Assembly: GCF_900155945.1 (NCBI RefSeq)
Contig: NZ_FTMN01000007.1
Location: 62,001-126,000 of the forward strand
DNA length: 64,000 nt
Reading direction: 5' to 3'
Source of the DNA: Marinobacterium stanieri
Lineage (GTDB): Bacteria > Pseudomonadota > Gammaproteobacteria > Pseudomonadales > Balneatricaceae
Made by a program: the position numbers and the translations under genes. The notes beneath the pieces were generated by a model that did no database searches, was not told the DNA's origin, and worked only from the letters and a program-made list of their open reading frames with translations. This document shows positions 52,964 through 62,543 of this stretch, in pieces; the first letter of the stretch is position 1; every line of letters starts with the position of its first letter.

Positions 52964-55900
52964 GCCACTCCTTGCCACCCGTCGGCCCATCCGGCGCGAT
53001 CGCCCGGGTATTTCAGGATTCAAAACTCACCCCGCTGCTGACCCTGCTCGCCATCCTGCTGGGCGTGCTGGTACTGGTGTTCACGCCCAAGGAGGAGGAA
53101 CCCCAGATCGATGTCACCCTGGCTGACATTGTCGTCGCCCTGCCCGGCGCCAGCGTCACCGAGGTAGAGAGCGTAATCGCCACCCCGGCTGAGCAGGTGA
53201 TGAGCGAAATCGAAGGAATCAAGCACGTCTATTCAGTGTCTCGTCAAGGGATGGCGGTGATCACGGTGCAGTTCAAGGTGGGTGTTACCCGGCAGGAAGC
53301 GCTGGTGCGCCTGTACAACCAGGTCTACTCCAATCAGGACTGGTTACCCGCCGATATGGGCGCTACCCAGCCGTTGATCAAGCCGCGCAGCATTGATGAT
53401 GTACCGATCATGACGCTGACCCTGTACGACCCTCAGCAGCGCTATGCCGGCACCGAACTGACCCGGATGGCTCACATGCTGGAAGTGGCACTGAAGCGTA
53501 TTCCCGGCACCCGCGACATTTACACCGTTGGCGGCGTACCGGACCGTGTCGATATCCGCTTCGACCCTGCTCTTTTGGCGGGCTACAGCCTGACGCTTGA
53601 CGATATCGCCCTGGCCCTGCAGGCCGCCAACGCCAGCTCTCAGGGCCTGCGCACGACACAGGATAACCTGTCCGTGCCGGTACAAGCGGGCCAACTGCTG
53701 GAACAGGTCGATGACGTGCGCAACCTGGTGGTGGGCATGCATAACGGCGCCGCTGTCTTCATGCGCGATATTGCCCAAATCAGTCGCGGAGAAACGGTAC
53801 CGGACCTGAGCGTCATGCTCGGCTTCGGGCCCGGCATGGCCGATCATCGTTCAGGTGAGGTCGGTCAGATCTACCCTGCGGTCACCCTGGCCATCGCCAA
53901 GCAGCCGGGGGAGAACGCGATCAATATCACCACCGCGATAGAGGAGCGACTGGAACTGCTGCGCAATCGTGCCCTGCCGGAAGGTGTGGAGCTGGTAATC
54001 ACCCGCAACTACGGCGAGACGGCCTCCGCCAAGGCGAAACAGCTGATCACCGACCTGATATCGGCCACCGTCTGCGTGGTACTGCTGGTGCTGGCCGCCA
54101 TGGGCTGGCGCCAGGCGACGATCGTGGGCATCGCCGTGCTGGTGACCCTGCTGCTGACACTGGTGTTTTCCTGGGCCTGGGGCTTTACCCTGAACCGGGT
54201 GTCCCTGTTTGCGCTGATCTTCTCCATCGGCATTCTGGTCGATGACGGCATTGTCATTACCGAAAACATCAACCGCCGCATCCAGAACTCCACGCACAAG
54301 ATTCGCGACATCATCCCGGTGGCCGTGGACGAGGTGGGCACCCCCACCATCATGGCCAGCCTGACCATCATGGCGGCGCTGCTGCCGATGGCCTTCGTCA
54401 CCGGCCTGATGGGACCCTATATGAGCCCCATCCCGATCAACGCCTCCGCCGGCATGGTGCTGTCGCAGATCGTAGCCTTCGTGGTTGCCCCCTGGCTGGC
54501 GATGCGGCTGCTTCACCACCGAGCAGGAGAAGTGAAGGAAACCGGCAGCTCCGCCGATGGTGTCAGCCCGCTGTCACTCAGGATTTTCCGTTTTGTGCTG
54601 ACACCCTTCCTCGGTGGCCACAGCTGGCGCCGCCGTTTGCTCAGTCTCGGTGTCATCAGCCTGATGCTGCTGTCGATGGCCCTCCCGGTGTACCAGTATG
54701 TCATCCTCAAGATGCTGCCGTTCGACAACAAGTCGGAGCTGCAGCTGGTGGTCGACATGCCGGAATCGACGCCGATGGAAGAGACTCAGCGCCTTCTGCT
54801 GGCGCTCGGCGCCTATCTGGAGAATGTGCCGGAAGTGGCCAACTGGCAGAGCTATGCCGGCACCGCTTCGCCAATCAATTTCAACGGTCTGGTGCGCCAA
54901 TACTACCTGCGCAGCGATCCCTGGCACGGCGATCTGCAGGTCAACCTGGTAGCCGACACCGATCGTGAGCAGCAGTCCCACGACATCGCCTCATCACTGC
55001 GCACCCCGCTACAGTCTATCGCCGAACCCTTCGGCGCGTCGGTGAAAATCGTCGAGATCCCGCCTGGCCCGCCGGTGCTGTCGCCGCTGGTGGCCGAGAT
55101 CTATGCCGCCGACGAGCCGCGCCGCACCGAGCTGGCTCAGCAGGTCGCTAGTCAGATGCAGCAGGTTGAAGGCCTGGTTGATATCGACACCACGCTGGAA
55201 GCACCGGTCAAACAGTGGCACCTGGTCGTCGACCGCGCCCGTGCCGCCCGTTACGGTGTAGCTCAAGGGCAGGTGGTACAGGCATTGCAGACCGCGTTGG
55301 GTGGCAGTACCCAGAGCTACCTGCATGACCAGCACGCCAAGTATCCGGTGCCGATTCGGGTGATCCTCAACGAGGGCGACAAGGCCCAGGTCTCGGCGTT
55401 GCTGTCATTGCAGGTTCGTAACCGCGAGGGGCAACTGATTCCGCTGGCCAGTATCGCTCGTATTGAACCAAGCGACTGGCCCGGCGCGCGCTACCACAAG
55501 GACCTGTTGCCGGTAACCTATGTCACCGCCGATATGGCTGGTGCCATCGACTCGCCGCTGTACGGCATGTTCGCCATGGTTGACAAGCTGGATCAGCTGG
55601 AAGGAGCACCTGAGCAGTTCTTCATCCAGCAGCCGCCACTGCCGGAGCTGGGCACGCTGAAATGGGATGGCGAATGGCAGATCACCTACGAAACGTTCAG
55701 AGATATGGGTCTGGCCTACAGCGTCGGCGTGTTCATGATCTTTCTGCTGTTGGTGGCCCAGTTCCGCTCCTACGTGTTGCCGCTGGTGATTATGGCACCC
55801 ATTCCACTGACCCTGATCGGCATCCTGCCGGGCCACGCCCTGCTGGGACGGGAATTCACCGCCACCAGCATGATCGGCATGATCGCGCTGGCCGGCATTA

Positions 55901-56178
55901 TCGTGCGCAACTCCATCCTGTTGGTAGTGTTCATCCGCCAGCTGCTGGATGAAGGGACATCCCTGGAAGAAGCTGTCGTACTCGCGGGCGCTGTAAGGGT
56001 GAAGCCGATCGCCCTGACGGCCATCTCGGCAATGGTCGGGGCCTACTTCATTCTCAACGACCCCATCTTTAACGGGCTGGCCATTTCACTGGTCTTTGGC
56101 CTCGCCATGTCGACGCTATTGACCATCATTGTGGTACCGCTGCTCTACTACGCTTTGGCACGCTGTCGCTGGCTGTAA
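52960..56178 (+). CDS. RND efflux transporter permease
   Basis: This 1072-residue inner-membrane proton-driven pump starts at GTG 52960 inside the adaptor stop. It shows the twelve-TM, two-porter-domain layout: TM1 at about 25-42, periplasmic loop 1 to about 360, six spans, loop 2 (about 610-890), then five spans. The TM4 proton-relay Asp pair is seen in IGILVDDGIVITENINRRIQ. It resembles the less-studied HAE1-like RND group with two-gene operons rather than AcrB proper, which is about 1045 residues long. The partner outer-membrane protein and the regulator are not in the window, so substrates are unknown. Codon choice in the pair looks more GC-rich than in neighbouring genes (impression, not computed). 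Confidence 0.95.
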   Translation: MSHSLPPVGPSGAIARVFQDSKLTPLLTLLAILLGVLVLVFTPKEEEPQIDVTLADIVVALPGASVTEVESVIATPAEQVMSEIEGIKHVYSVSRQGMAVITVQFKVGVTRQEALVRLYNQVYSNQDWLPADMGATQPLIKPRSIDDVPIMTLTLYDPQQRYAGTELTRMAHMLEVALKRIPGTRDIYTVGGVPDRVDIRFDPALLAGYSLTLDDIALALQAANASSQGLRTTQDNLSVPVQAGQLLEQVDDVRNLVVGMHNGAAVFMRDIAQISRGETVPDLSVMLGFGPGMADHRSGEVGQIYPAVTLAIAKQPGENAINITTAIEERLELLRNRALPEGVELVITRNYGETASAKAKQLITDLISATVCVVLLVLAAMGWRQATIVGIAVLVTLLLTLVFSWAWGFTLNRVSLFALIFSIGILVDDGIVITENINRRIQNSTHKIRDIIPVAVDEVGTPTIMASLTIMAALLPMAFVTGLMGPYMSPIPINASAGMVLSQIVAFVVAPWLAMRLLHHRAGEVKETGSSADGVSPLSLRIFRFVLTPFLGGHSWRRRLLSLGVISLMLLSMALPVYQYVILKMLPFDNKSELQLVVDMPESTPMEETQRLLLALGAYLENVPEVANWQSYAGTASPINFNGLVRQYYLRSDPWHGDLQVNLVADTDREQQSHDIASSLRTPLQSIAEPFGASVKIVEIPPGPPVLSPLVAEIYAADEPRRTELAQQVASQMQQVEGLVDIDTTLEAPVKQWHLVVDRARAARYGVAQGQVVQALQTALGGSTQSYLHDQHAKYPVPIRVILNEGDKAQVSALLSLQVRNREGQLIPLASIARIEPSDWPGARYHKDLLPVTYVTADMAGAIDSPLYGMFAMVDKLDQLEGAPEQFFIQQPPLPELGTLKWDGEWQITYETFRDMGLAYSVGVFMIFLLLVAQFRSYVLPLVIMAPIPLTLIGILPGHALLGREFTATSMIGMIALAGIIVRNSILLVVFIRQLLDEGTSLEEAVVLAGAVRVKPIALTAISAMVGAYFILNDPIFNGLAISLVFGLAMSTLLTIIVVPLLYYALARCRWL

Positions 56179-56276
56179 TGAAGCTCAAAAGCTTTCGGTT
56201 TAACCGCAGTGCAGCAATCGTTAAGATGTGAAGACTGGAACACCCCATAACCCAACACAATAAATAAGGGCACTTC

Positions 56277-56738
56277 ATGGATACCCGCACCGAAGATAAG
56301 CTCTACCTGGATGACATTGAACCGGGCATGTCGTTTACGACTGGCAAGCTCAGCGTGACTGCTGAAGAGATCAAAACCTTTGCCGACCAGTTTGACCCTC
56401 AGCCCTTCCACCTGGACGAAGAAGCGGCTGAACAAAGTCTCTTTGGCGGGCTGGCAGCCAGCGGCTGGCACACTGCCTCCATGACCATGCGCCTGATGGT
56501 CACCAGCGGTATCCCTTTCGGCGGCGGCATGATTGGTGCCGGGGTAGAGGTCAACTGGCCCAACCCGACACGCCCCGGTGATGAAATCCATGTTGTCATG
56601 GAAGTGCAGGACGTGATCCCTTCCCGCTCCAAGCCGGACCGCGGTATCGTGGTTGTGCGTAATGAAACACGCAACCAGAATAACCAGGTACTGCAGGTGA
56701 TGACGGCCAAAATGCTCGCCTTCCGCCGCCCTGCCTAA
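56277..56738 (+). CDS. MaoC-like (R)-hydratase / dehydratase
   Basis: This 153-residue hotdog-fold protein has the MaoC hydratase motif: FADQFDPQPFHLDEEAAEQS with the catalytic Asp and His, then FGGLAASGWHTASMTMRLMV. Such proteins hydrate enoyl-CoA to (R)-3-hydroxyacyl-CoA or act on related thioesters. Residues after the motif (GVEVNWPNPTRPGDEIHV) also fit. It precedes a 2-hydroxyacid dehydrogenase by 29 bp, so the two may be co-transcribed. Substrate unknown. Confidence 0.92.
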   Translation: MDTRTEDKLYLDDIEPGMSFTTGKLSVTAEEIKTFADQFDPQPFHLDEEAAEQSLFGGLAASGWHTASMTMRLMVTSGIPFGGGMIGAGVEVNWPNPTRPGDEIHVVMEVQDVIPSRSKPDRGIVVVRNETRNQNNQVLQVMTAKMLAFRRPA

Positions 56739-56767
56739 CCCATTTCACCTTGCATTATGGACTTGAA

Positions 56768-57721
56768 ATGAGAGCTGTATTTCTCGATACCCAAAGCCTT
56801 GATGACCTCGACCTGAGCCCTGTTTCCGACTGCGTCGAAGAACTGGTCTGTTATCCCACCACTGCGCCTGAGCAGGTGGCAGAGCGTATCGCCGGTTTTG
56901 ATCTGGTGATCATCAACAAGGTCGTCCTGGATGCCAGTACGATCCAGGCCGCTGAAAGCCTGAAGCTGATCTGCGTAGTGGCCACCGGCGTCAATAATGT
57001 CGACCTGAATGCGGCTTCGGCCCGCGGCATACCCGTGTGCAATTCCCAGGGCTACGGTGTGAATGCGGTTGCTCAACATGTGCTGGGCCTGATGCTGGCA
57101 TTGCATACCCGCCTGCTGGACTATGACCGTGCCGTCAAGAACGGCGACTGGAACCGCTCCAGCCAGTTCTGCCTGCTCGACTTCCCCATTCTGGAATTGA
57201 ACGGACGCACCCTGGGGATTATCGGCTATGGTGCGCTGGGGCAGGAGGTAGCACGACTGGCCAGCTGTTTCGGCATGAAGGTGCTGGTTGCCGCTCGACC
57301 GGGCAGTGACCAGATTCCCGCCGGTCGGGTGTCATTGGAGGAGCTGCTGGAAACTGCCGATGTGATCAGCCTGCATTGTCCGCTGACTGAACAGACAAAG
57401 GATCTGATCGATGCGACAGCACTGGCAAAAATGAAGCCCGGCAGCTTTGTTATCAATGCAGCTCGTGGCGGTGTCGTGAATGAGGCGGCCCTCAAGGATG
57501 CACTATGCTCTGGCCACCTGGGCGGTGCTGCATCCGATGTGCTTACCGAAGAGCCGCCACGCAAGGGTAACCTGCTGCTGGACGCGACCATTCCCAACCT
57601 GATTATCACCCCGCACTCGGCCTGGGGCAGTATTCAGGCGAGGACTACAATCATTGAGCAAACCCGTGACAATATCCGTGGCTATCAAAACGGCCAGCCC
57701 GTACGTCAGGTAAACACCTGA
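56768..57721 (+). CDS. D-2-hydroxyacid dehydrogenase, hydroxypyruvate reductase-like
   Basis: This NAD(P)-dependent reductase, 317 residues from ATG 56768, interconverts D-2-hydroxyacids and 2-oxoacids. The Rossmann motif is GRTLGIIGYGALGQEVARLA. The substrate-binding Arg is in INAARGGVVNEAAL, the catalytic Glu lies in DVLTEEPPRKGN, and the His is in ITPHSAWGSIQART. Overall it resembles glycerate dehydrogenase/hydroxypyruvate reductase (HprA type), but erythronate or other 2-hydroxyacids are possible. The ribosome site is weak; an in-frame TTG at 56750 would add six residues. It converges on the large cyclic di-GMP gene with a 27-bp gap. Confidence 0.92.
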   Translation: MRAVFLDTQSLDDLDLSPVSDCVEELVCYPTTAPEQVAERIAGFDLVIINKVVLDASTIQAAESLKLICVVATGVNNVDLNAASARGIPVCNSQGYGVNAVAQHVLGLMLALHTRLLDYDRAVKNGDWNRSSQFCLLDFPILELNGRTLGIIGYGALGQEVARLASCFGMKVLVAARPGSDQIPAGRVSLEELLETADVISLHCPLTEQTKDLIDATALAKMKPGSFVINAARGGVVNEAALKDALCSGHLGGAASDVLTEEPPRKGNLLLDATIPNLIITPHSAWGSIQARTTIIEQTRDNIRGYQNGQPVRQVNT

Positions 57722-57748
57722 CGTACTCATCGAGTTGAAAGACAGTGC

Positions 57749-60700
57749 CTAGCCATCAGCCTGATGGCTACGCTGCCACTGTTCGTGCCAGGCTGGCATA
57801 TCGTCAGCAGGCATGGGTCTGGCAATGGCATAGCCCTGTCCCAGATCACAGCCCAGCGCCAGCAGCTCACGGAAGTGAGCCTCCGTCTCCACACCTTCCG
57901 CAATCACCTCACGGCGGAAAGCCCCAGCAAGTTGAATAACACCCTTGAGGATGGCCAGGTCATCCGGGTCCACCAGCATGTCACGGACAAAGCTGCGATC
58001 AATTTTCAGCAACTGCGCAGGCAGGCGCTTGAGGTAGGTCAGTGATGAATAGCCGGTCCCGAAGTCGTCCAGCGCAAACCCTACCCCCAGCTGACTACAC
58101 TCTTCGATAATGGCGGATACGTGTTCGACGTCTTCCAGCGCTGTGGTCTCCAGAATTTCCAGCTCAAGGTCACCGGCACGAATACTGGGATGCTCAGCCA
58201 GTAGAGTCCGCAAAGTGTCAACGAAGTCGGAACGCTGCAGGTGGATGGCGTCGATATTCACACTGACCGGTATTTCCAGGCCCTGCTCTCGCCACGCCAG
58301 GATCTGATTCAATGCGTTTTCCAATACCCACTGACCCACATCGACTGATAGTGGATGATTCTCGATGGCGGGCAGGAAACTCGCTGGCGGCAGTAATCCT
58401 TGTTCGGGGTGCTGCCAACGAATAAGCGCCTCACAACCGACCACCTGCCCGGTGCGCATATTTACCTTCGGTTGGTAATGCAACACCAGCTCAGACTGGT
58501 CCAGTGCCTGGCGGAATCGTGCCAGGTTGTCATTCTGTGAACGCAGGGCAAGGTCACGCTCAACATCAAACATTTGATAACGGTTTTTACCCGCCTGCTT
58601 GGCCTGATACATGGCCTGATCTGCCTGTCGCAGCAGCTGATCAGCATCCAGGTTTTCCTGTTGCGGGTAAAATGCCACACCTACACTGGCCGACACTTTA
58701 AGCTCCAGCTCTTTAATATGAATCGGGTCGGCTACGGAGTTCAGCAAACGGCGAATGACAGGCAAACTATCCTCTGTCTGCTCCAGGTTCATCAGCACAG
58801 CAACGAATTCATCGCCACCAATTCGCGCCAGGGTATCTTCGTCACGCATGACTTTTTTCATGCGATTGGAAACCTGAACCAGCAGCTCATCACCCACCGA
58901 GTGGCTATGCGTGTCATTCACCGCCTTGAAGCCATCAAGGTCGATAAACAGAATCGCAATCTGGGTGTGGTTTCGGTTCGCCAACGCGATCGCCTGCTGC
59001 ATGCGATCTGCCAGCAAGGTGCGGTTGGGCAAGCCGGTCAGAGCATCGAAATGGGCAATACGTTCCAGCTGATGCTGCTGGTTTTTCAGTGTCGTGATAT
59101 CCGACATTAGAGATACGTAGCCCTGAAGCTCGCCTTCCTCGTCATGGAAGGCATTGATCTTCTGCAACACCGCATAGCGCTCACCTTCCCGGTGCCGGTT
59201 CCACACTTCGCCCTTCCAGGCACCATAGGCGCGCAAGCGCTGCCATACCTGCTTCATGAACCCTGGCTCGGTGTGGTGCACATTCATGAAGATAGGATCC
59301 AGCCCCTTCACTTCCGCTTCACTGTAACCAGTGGTACGTGTGAAGGCGTCATTTACACGGATGATCCTGCACTCGGTATCCGTGATCATGATGCTCTCGT
59401 CAGCGTTATCAAACACGCTGGCTGACAGGCGTAGCTGCCCTTCGGCATGACGACGTTTACGAATATTGGTCAGCAGGCCGGCAAAGAGTTTAAGCAGCTG
59501 AACGGTTTCCTCGGAAAAGGCCTGCTTTTCATGGGAGGAAGAGACGCCCACAAACCCGATACACTCGCCACTGTTCATCAGGGGTTCGTCTATAAAGCTT
59601 TTTATGCCCCGTTCCCTGACGATATCGGCAACAAAGGTTTCCTCCATCTGGTCAACATCCGGAATGGAGATGGTTTCACCTCTGCTGTGACGCTCAGCCC
59701 AGGAGGGCATGCTGGAAATAGGCAGATCCTGTAATCGATCCCGCCAGCTCAGCATACTGCCGTTGCACCATTCATGCGTCATCGAGAAGGTGCCTGCCTG
59801 GAAGTCATAGGCAAACAGGTAACAATTATCAGACCCTATGAACTCACCAATTTCCTGCAGTGCCTGACTAATGGCCTGATCCACTTCGGGCAGGCTCAGA
59901 TTGATAAACCTGTTGGAAAAGCGCAGCACAATTTCGCGGTAGGCATCAATCTTTTCAATCTGCTGTTCAGCCAGTGAACGCTGCATCTCGGCACATACAC
60001 GGTCCACAAAAACTTTCAGCAACTCCTGCGCCAGTACCTCCTGCTTAAGCGGCTGACAGCCCAGCCCCACCAGAATCCCGATGGGTTGGCCCTGTTTGTC
60101 CAAAAGAGAGCTGCCGATATAGGACTCGATCGACATGTCCTGCAGCAGCGCATCCTCGGGGTAACTGGCCTGAATACCGCACGCATGCACTGAATGGGCG
60201 CTTTTCATGACATTACTGCAAGGTGTTCCATTCAGGCTGTATTTGAAGCCCCGCATGTCACCCTCGGGTGTACAGCCGGTAATCACTTCCACTGCCTGCT
60301 GGTTGGGCATAAGGCGGCCTACAAAAACATACTCAAGCCCCAACGTTTCCGACAGATGCTGACAAACCGCCCGATAAAAATCCTCACCGGAAAGAGGCGC
60401 ATATTCAGTTGCCAGTGCGGTCAGTGCATGGGTAACCGCATGCTGGCGCGTGACATCCTGTACCGTCCCCATCAGCACCACACCCTCAGAGGTATCCAGG
60501 CACTCGCCTCGGACATGAATGTGCTTGACCAGTCCATTCTCCATCAACAAACGGTGTTCAAGCTCATATTCACCCTGTTCGTCTATCGCCTTGTCCACTT
60601 CTGCTCGGACCAGGTCAAGGTCTTCCGGGTGAACACGCAGCCAGGCCTCCGTATATACCCGGTGAGGATCATCCGTATCGAGCTCAAGAATCTCCAACAT

Positions 60701-61474
60701 CTGCGTAGAACACGCCATGGTCTGGTTTTGCTGGTTTAACTGCCAACTGCCCACACGGGCAATACGCTGGGCCGCTTCCAGCTGGAGCCTGTTCTCTTCC
60801 AGCGCACGGTTGATCTTTTTGGTTTGACGCTCCAGCGCACGACGGCGACGGATATTGCGGAACAGGATCAAAATAACGGCTGCCTGAATCAATAAGCCAA
60901 TTGCCAGATACATGAACTGTTGCTGGCGAGACTCCTCGATCTCCCGCACCTGGGCATCCACCATCTGCTCCAAACGTTCCTGATAATGCCAGAGTTCGGC
61001 TTGCTGATAGCGTCCGGGCGTAATGTCATTAATGATGGAATACAGCAGTGGCTTGCCATCGAAGCGATAGGGCCGAGAGTGGACTTCAACGGTTTTGATA
61101 TCACCATTGGCCAGGCGATGACGGAATATAAAGAAGTTGCGCCCTTCCGATGCCGCGAGCGCACGCTCTTCCTTGACCTGTTGTGGAGTGAAGGTGTTGA
61201 TCTGCTGAATGCTCATCGATTGCAGCTCACTACGGGTATAACCATAGAAGCGCTCTGCAGCCGCATTTGCCTCCGCAATTGAACCCGCCTCCGGGTCAAT
61301 CAACAGCATGGGCAAGTCAGCATCATGAAAAACCTGAGAAAATTCAGGTCCTTGGCTGGAATAGTGATCTGCCAGCGCCAACGAAGGCATACTCAGCAGC
61401 AGCGTAAGCAGTGCCAGGCAACTGGTCAGCAGTTTCCTCGGGGCCAGTCGCCTGCCGAGTGCGGAGAAATACAA
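57749..61474 (-). CDS. large PAS/GAF-GGDEF-EAL membrane protein
   Basis: This 1241-residue protein has a signal peptide or anchor (about 15-36) and an apparent periplasmic PAS-like domain (about 45-150: FSQVFHDADLPMLLIDPEAG, FYGYTRSELQ). A TM at about 190-210 (YLAIGLLIQAAVILILF) and a coiled coil follow. Cytoplasmic PAS (about 235-345), two GAF domains (about 350-500 and 520-675) and PAS/PAC (about 680-800) come next. GGDEF (about 810-970) has RIGGDEFVAV and an RxxD inhibitory site (RDED). EAL (about 990-1235) has CEALIRW, ELEILETTAL, DDFGTGYSSLTYL, KIDRSFV and AEGVETEAH intact. It is probably bifunctional, with several sensory inputs, and monocistronic. Confidence 0.94.
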   Translation of the reverse strand: MYFSALGRRLAPRKLLTSCLALLTLLLSMPSLALADHYSSQGPEFSQVFHDADLPMLLIDPEAGSIAEANAAAERFYGYTRSELQSMSIQQINTFTPQQVKEERALAASEGRNFFIFRHRLANGDIKTVEVHSRPYRFDGKPLLYSIINDITPGRYQQAELWHYQERLEQMVDAQVREIEESRQQQFMYLAIGLLIQAAVILILFRNIRRRRALERQTKKINRALEENRLQLEAAQRIARVGSWQLNQQNQTMACSTQMLEILELDTDDPHRVYTEAWLRVHPEDLDLVRAEVDKAIDEQGEYELEHRLLMENGLVKHIHVRGECLDTSEGVVLMGTVQDVTRQHAVTHALTALATEYAPLSGEDFYRAVCQHLSETLGLEYVFVGRLMPNQQAVEVITGCTPEGDMRGFKYSLNGTPCSNVMKSAHSVHACGIQASYPEDALLQDMSIESYIGSSLLDKQGQPIGILVGLGCQPLKQEVLAQELLKVFVDRVCAEMQRSLAEQQIEKIDAYREIVLRFSNRFINLSLPEVDQAISQALQEIGEFIGSDNCYLFAYDFQAGTFSMTHEWCNGSMLSWRDRLQDLPISSMPSWAERHSRGETISIPDVDQMEETFVADIVRERGIKSFIDEPLMNSGECIGFVGVSSSHEKQAFSEETVQLLKLFAGLLTNIRKRRHAEGQLRLSASVFDNADESIMITDTECRIIRVNDAFTRTTGYSEAEVKGLDPIFMNVHHTEPGFMKQVWQRLRAYGAWKGEVWNRHREGERYAVLQKINAFHDEEGELQGYVSLMSDITTLKNQQHQLERIAHFDALTGLPNRTLLADRMQQAIALANRNHTQIAILFIDLDGFKAVNDTHSHSVGDELLVQVSNRMKKVMRDEDTLARIGGDEFVAVLMNLEQTEDSLPVIRRLLNSVADPIHIKELELKVSASVGVAFYPQQENLDADQLLRQADQAMYQAKQAGKNRYQMFDVERDLALRSQNDNLARFRQALDQSELVLHYQPKVNMRTGQVVGCEALIRWQHPEQGLLPPASFLPAIENHPLSVDVGQWVLENALNQILAWREQGLEIPVSVNIDAIHLQRSDFVDTLRTLLAEHPSIRAGDLELEILETTALEDVEHVSAIIEECSQLGVGFALDDFGTGYSSLTYLKRLPAQLLKIDRSFVRDMLVDPDDLAILKGVIQLAGAFRREVIAEGVETEAHFRELLALGCDLGQGYAIARPMPADDMPAWHEQWQRSHQADG

Positions 61475-61587
61475 GTCCTGAGCTCCACAACCAATGTATT
61501 ATGGGTCATCAAGCTACAGAATTAGATGCCAAGACTCAAGGAAACTCGACTGTCGCACTCAGGTAACATAGTTCGCCTTGACGATTA

Positions 61588-62433
61588 TCAGTTCGCGCTC
61601 CGATGACAGGCCACTTCCGCAGCCGAAAAACCCCAGCGAATAAGAGCTTCGCCCTGATGTTCCCAGAACACTTCATTACGCCCTTCATAGCGGGCACCGC
61701 TGGCGGCTGGCGTTGCAAACATCAACGCATAGTTATTGCCATATTGCACAACGGCGGTTGACGGCTCGGTGTCGAAAAAACGAACTTCCGCAAGCTCTGA
61801 AGAATCTGGACCACAGCGATAGAGCACCGGCCCGGTGAATGACACCAGACGGTAACGTGCCTGCAGGGTTGAAATACGTCGTTGGTAGGCATCGGCGATA
61901 CAGGTACGTGCATCAGACGCCTTCCAGCACTCATCCCGCCCCTTAAGCCAGCCACGCTGTTCGGCCTTCAAGCGCGCCTCAGCTGACTCGGACTTCACTC
62001 TACTCTGGGCTTCTTCATATACCTGAGCCAGTGTCAGATCCAACCGGGTCAACTCGGCATCACCACACACATGTTGCTCGGCAGATGATAATGCCTCTGC
62101 CGCGCTGCAGTTAAAAGACGGACTCACACCGTCGGTTTGTGGAACCGGTTCGAGCTGCTCCTCAATAAAATGACACCAGCGATCAGTACCGGCCTGAGGT
62201 ACACCGCTCTGCCCCCTCAGGCCAAGACGGAACTCGACAACGGAAAACCATTCCTGACTGCCAATATCAGGCCCATGCCCCTGACCGTCACCTGTGCCCA
62301 GACGCGCCTCAACGGACTCAAACCAGTCGGTCGTACAGGCCGGATTGTTTGCGACAGGCGGTTCCGGCTGCTCTTGACGGGCACAGCCAGCGAGAATCGA
62401 AAAAGACACAACGATCAAAAATAATGAACGCAT
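61588..62433 (-). CDS. LprI-MliC type lysozyme-inhibitor lipoprotein
   Basis: This 281-residue lipoprotein has a signal sequence and lipobox (SILAGC, Cys17), from ATG 62433 with AAGGAT upstream; an in-frame 62487 start is rejected. After the anchor come two-to-three copies of a W-[FC]-x-x-[VI]-E-x-x-L motif (DWFESVEARLG, EWFSVVEFRLG, RWCHFIEEQL). A DUF1311/LprI domain follows (FNCSAAEALSSAEQHVCGDA, LSLAQVYEEA-like helix, WLKGRDECWKASDARTCIAD). Last is a C-terminal MliC-type domain (FTGPVLYRCGPDSSELAEVR to the end). LprI and MliC proteins inhibit host or rival lysozymes, so the protein probably protects peptidoglycan in the periplasm. The fused architecture is notable. Confidence 0.85.
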   Translation of the reverse strand: MRSLFLIVVSFSILAGCARQEQPEPPVANNPACTTDWFESVEARLGTGDGQGHGPDIGSQEWFSVVEFRLGLRGQSGVPQAGTDRWCHFIEEQLEPVPQTDGVSPSFNCSAAEALSSAEQHVCGDAELTRLDLTLAQVYEEAQSRVKSESAEARLKAEQRGWLKGRDECWKASDARTCIADAYQRRISTLQARYRLVSFTGPVLYRCGPDSSELAEVRFFDTEPSTAVVQYGNNYALMFATPAASGARYEGRNEVFWEHQGEALIRWGFSAAEVACHRSAN

Positions 62434-62450
62434 GGGGGCATCCTTGAAAT

Positions 62451-62483
62451 AAAACGGGGTGCGGTCAGTCTGACAGCACCCCG
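62451..62483 (-). terminator. terminator after lhgO
   Basis: CGGGGTGC (62455-62462) and GCACCCCG (62476-62483) pair, with an inner GTCA/TGAC extension. Read on the minus strand the stem runs into TTTTATTT. It separates lhgO from the lipoprotein gene whose ATG is at 62433. Confidence 0.88.
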
Positions 62484-62543
62484 GCAAAGTTGAAATATGC
62501 GCTTGAACAACACTGGGTTGCTCCGGCCTGTTTCAGAGACTAC

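Noticed and set aside
53851-54519. His/Gly-rich 222-codon frame opposite the RND pump
   Set aside because: Low-complexity composition comes from complementing membrane-segment codons; there is no ribosome site, and it lies wholly inside a conserved pump gene.
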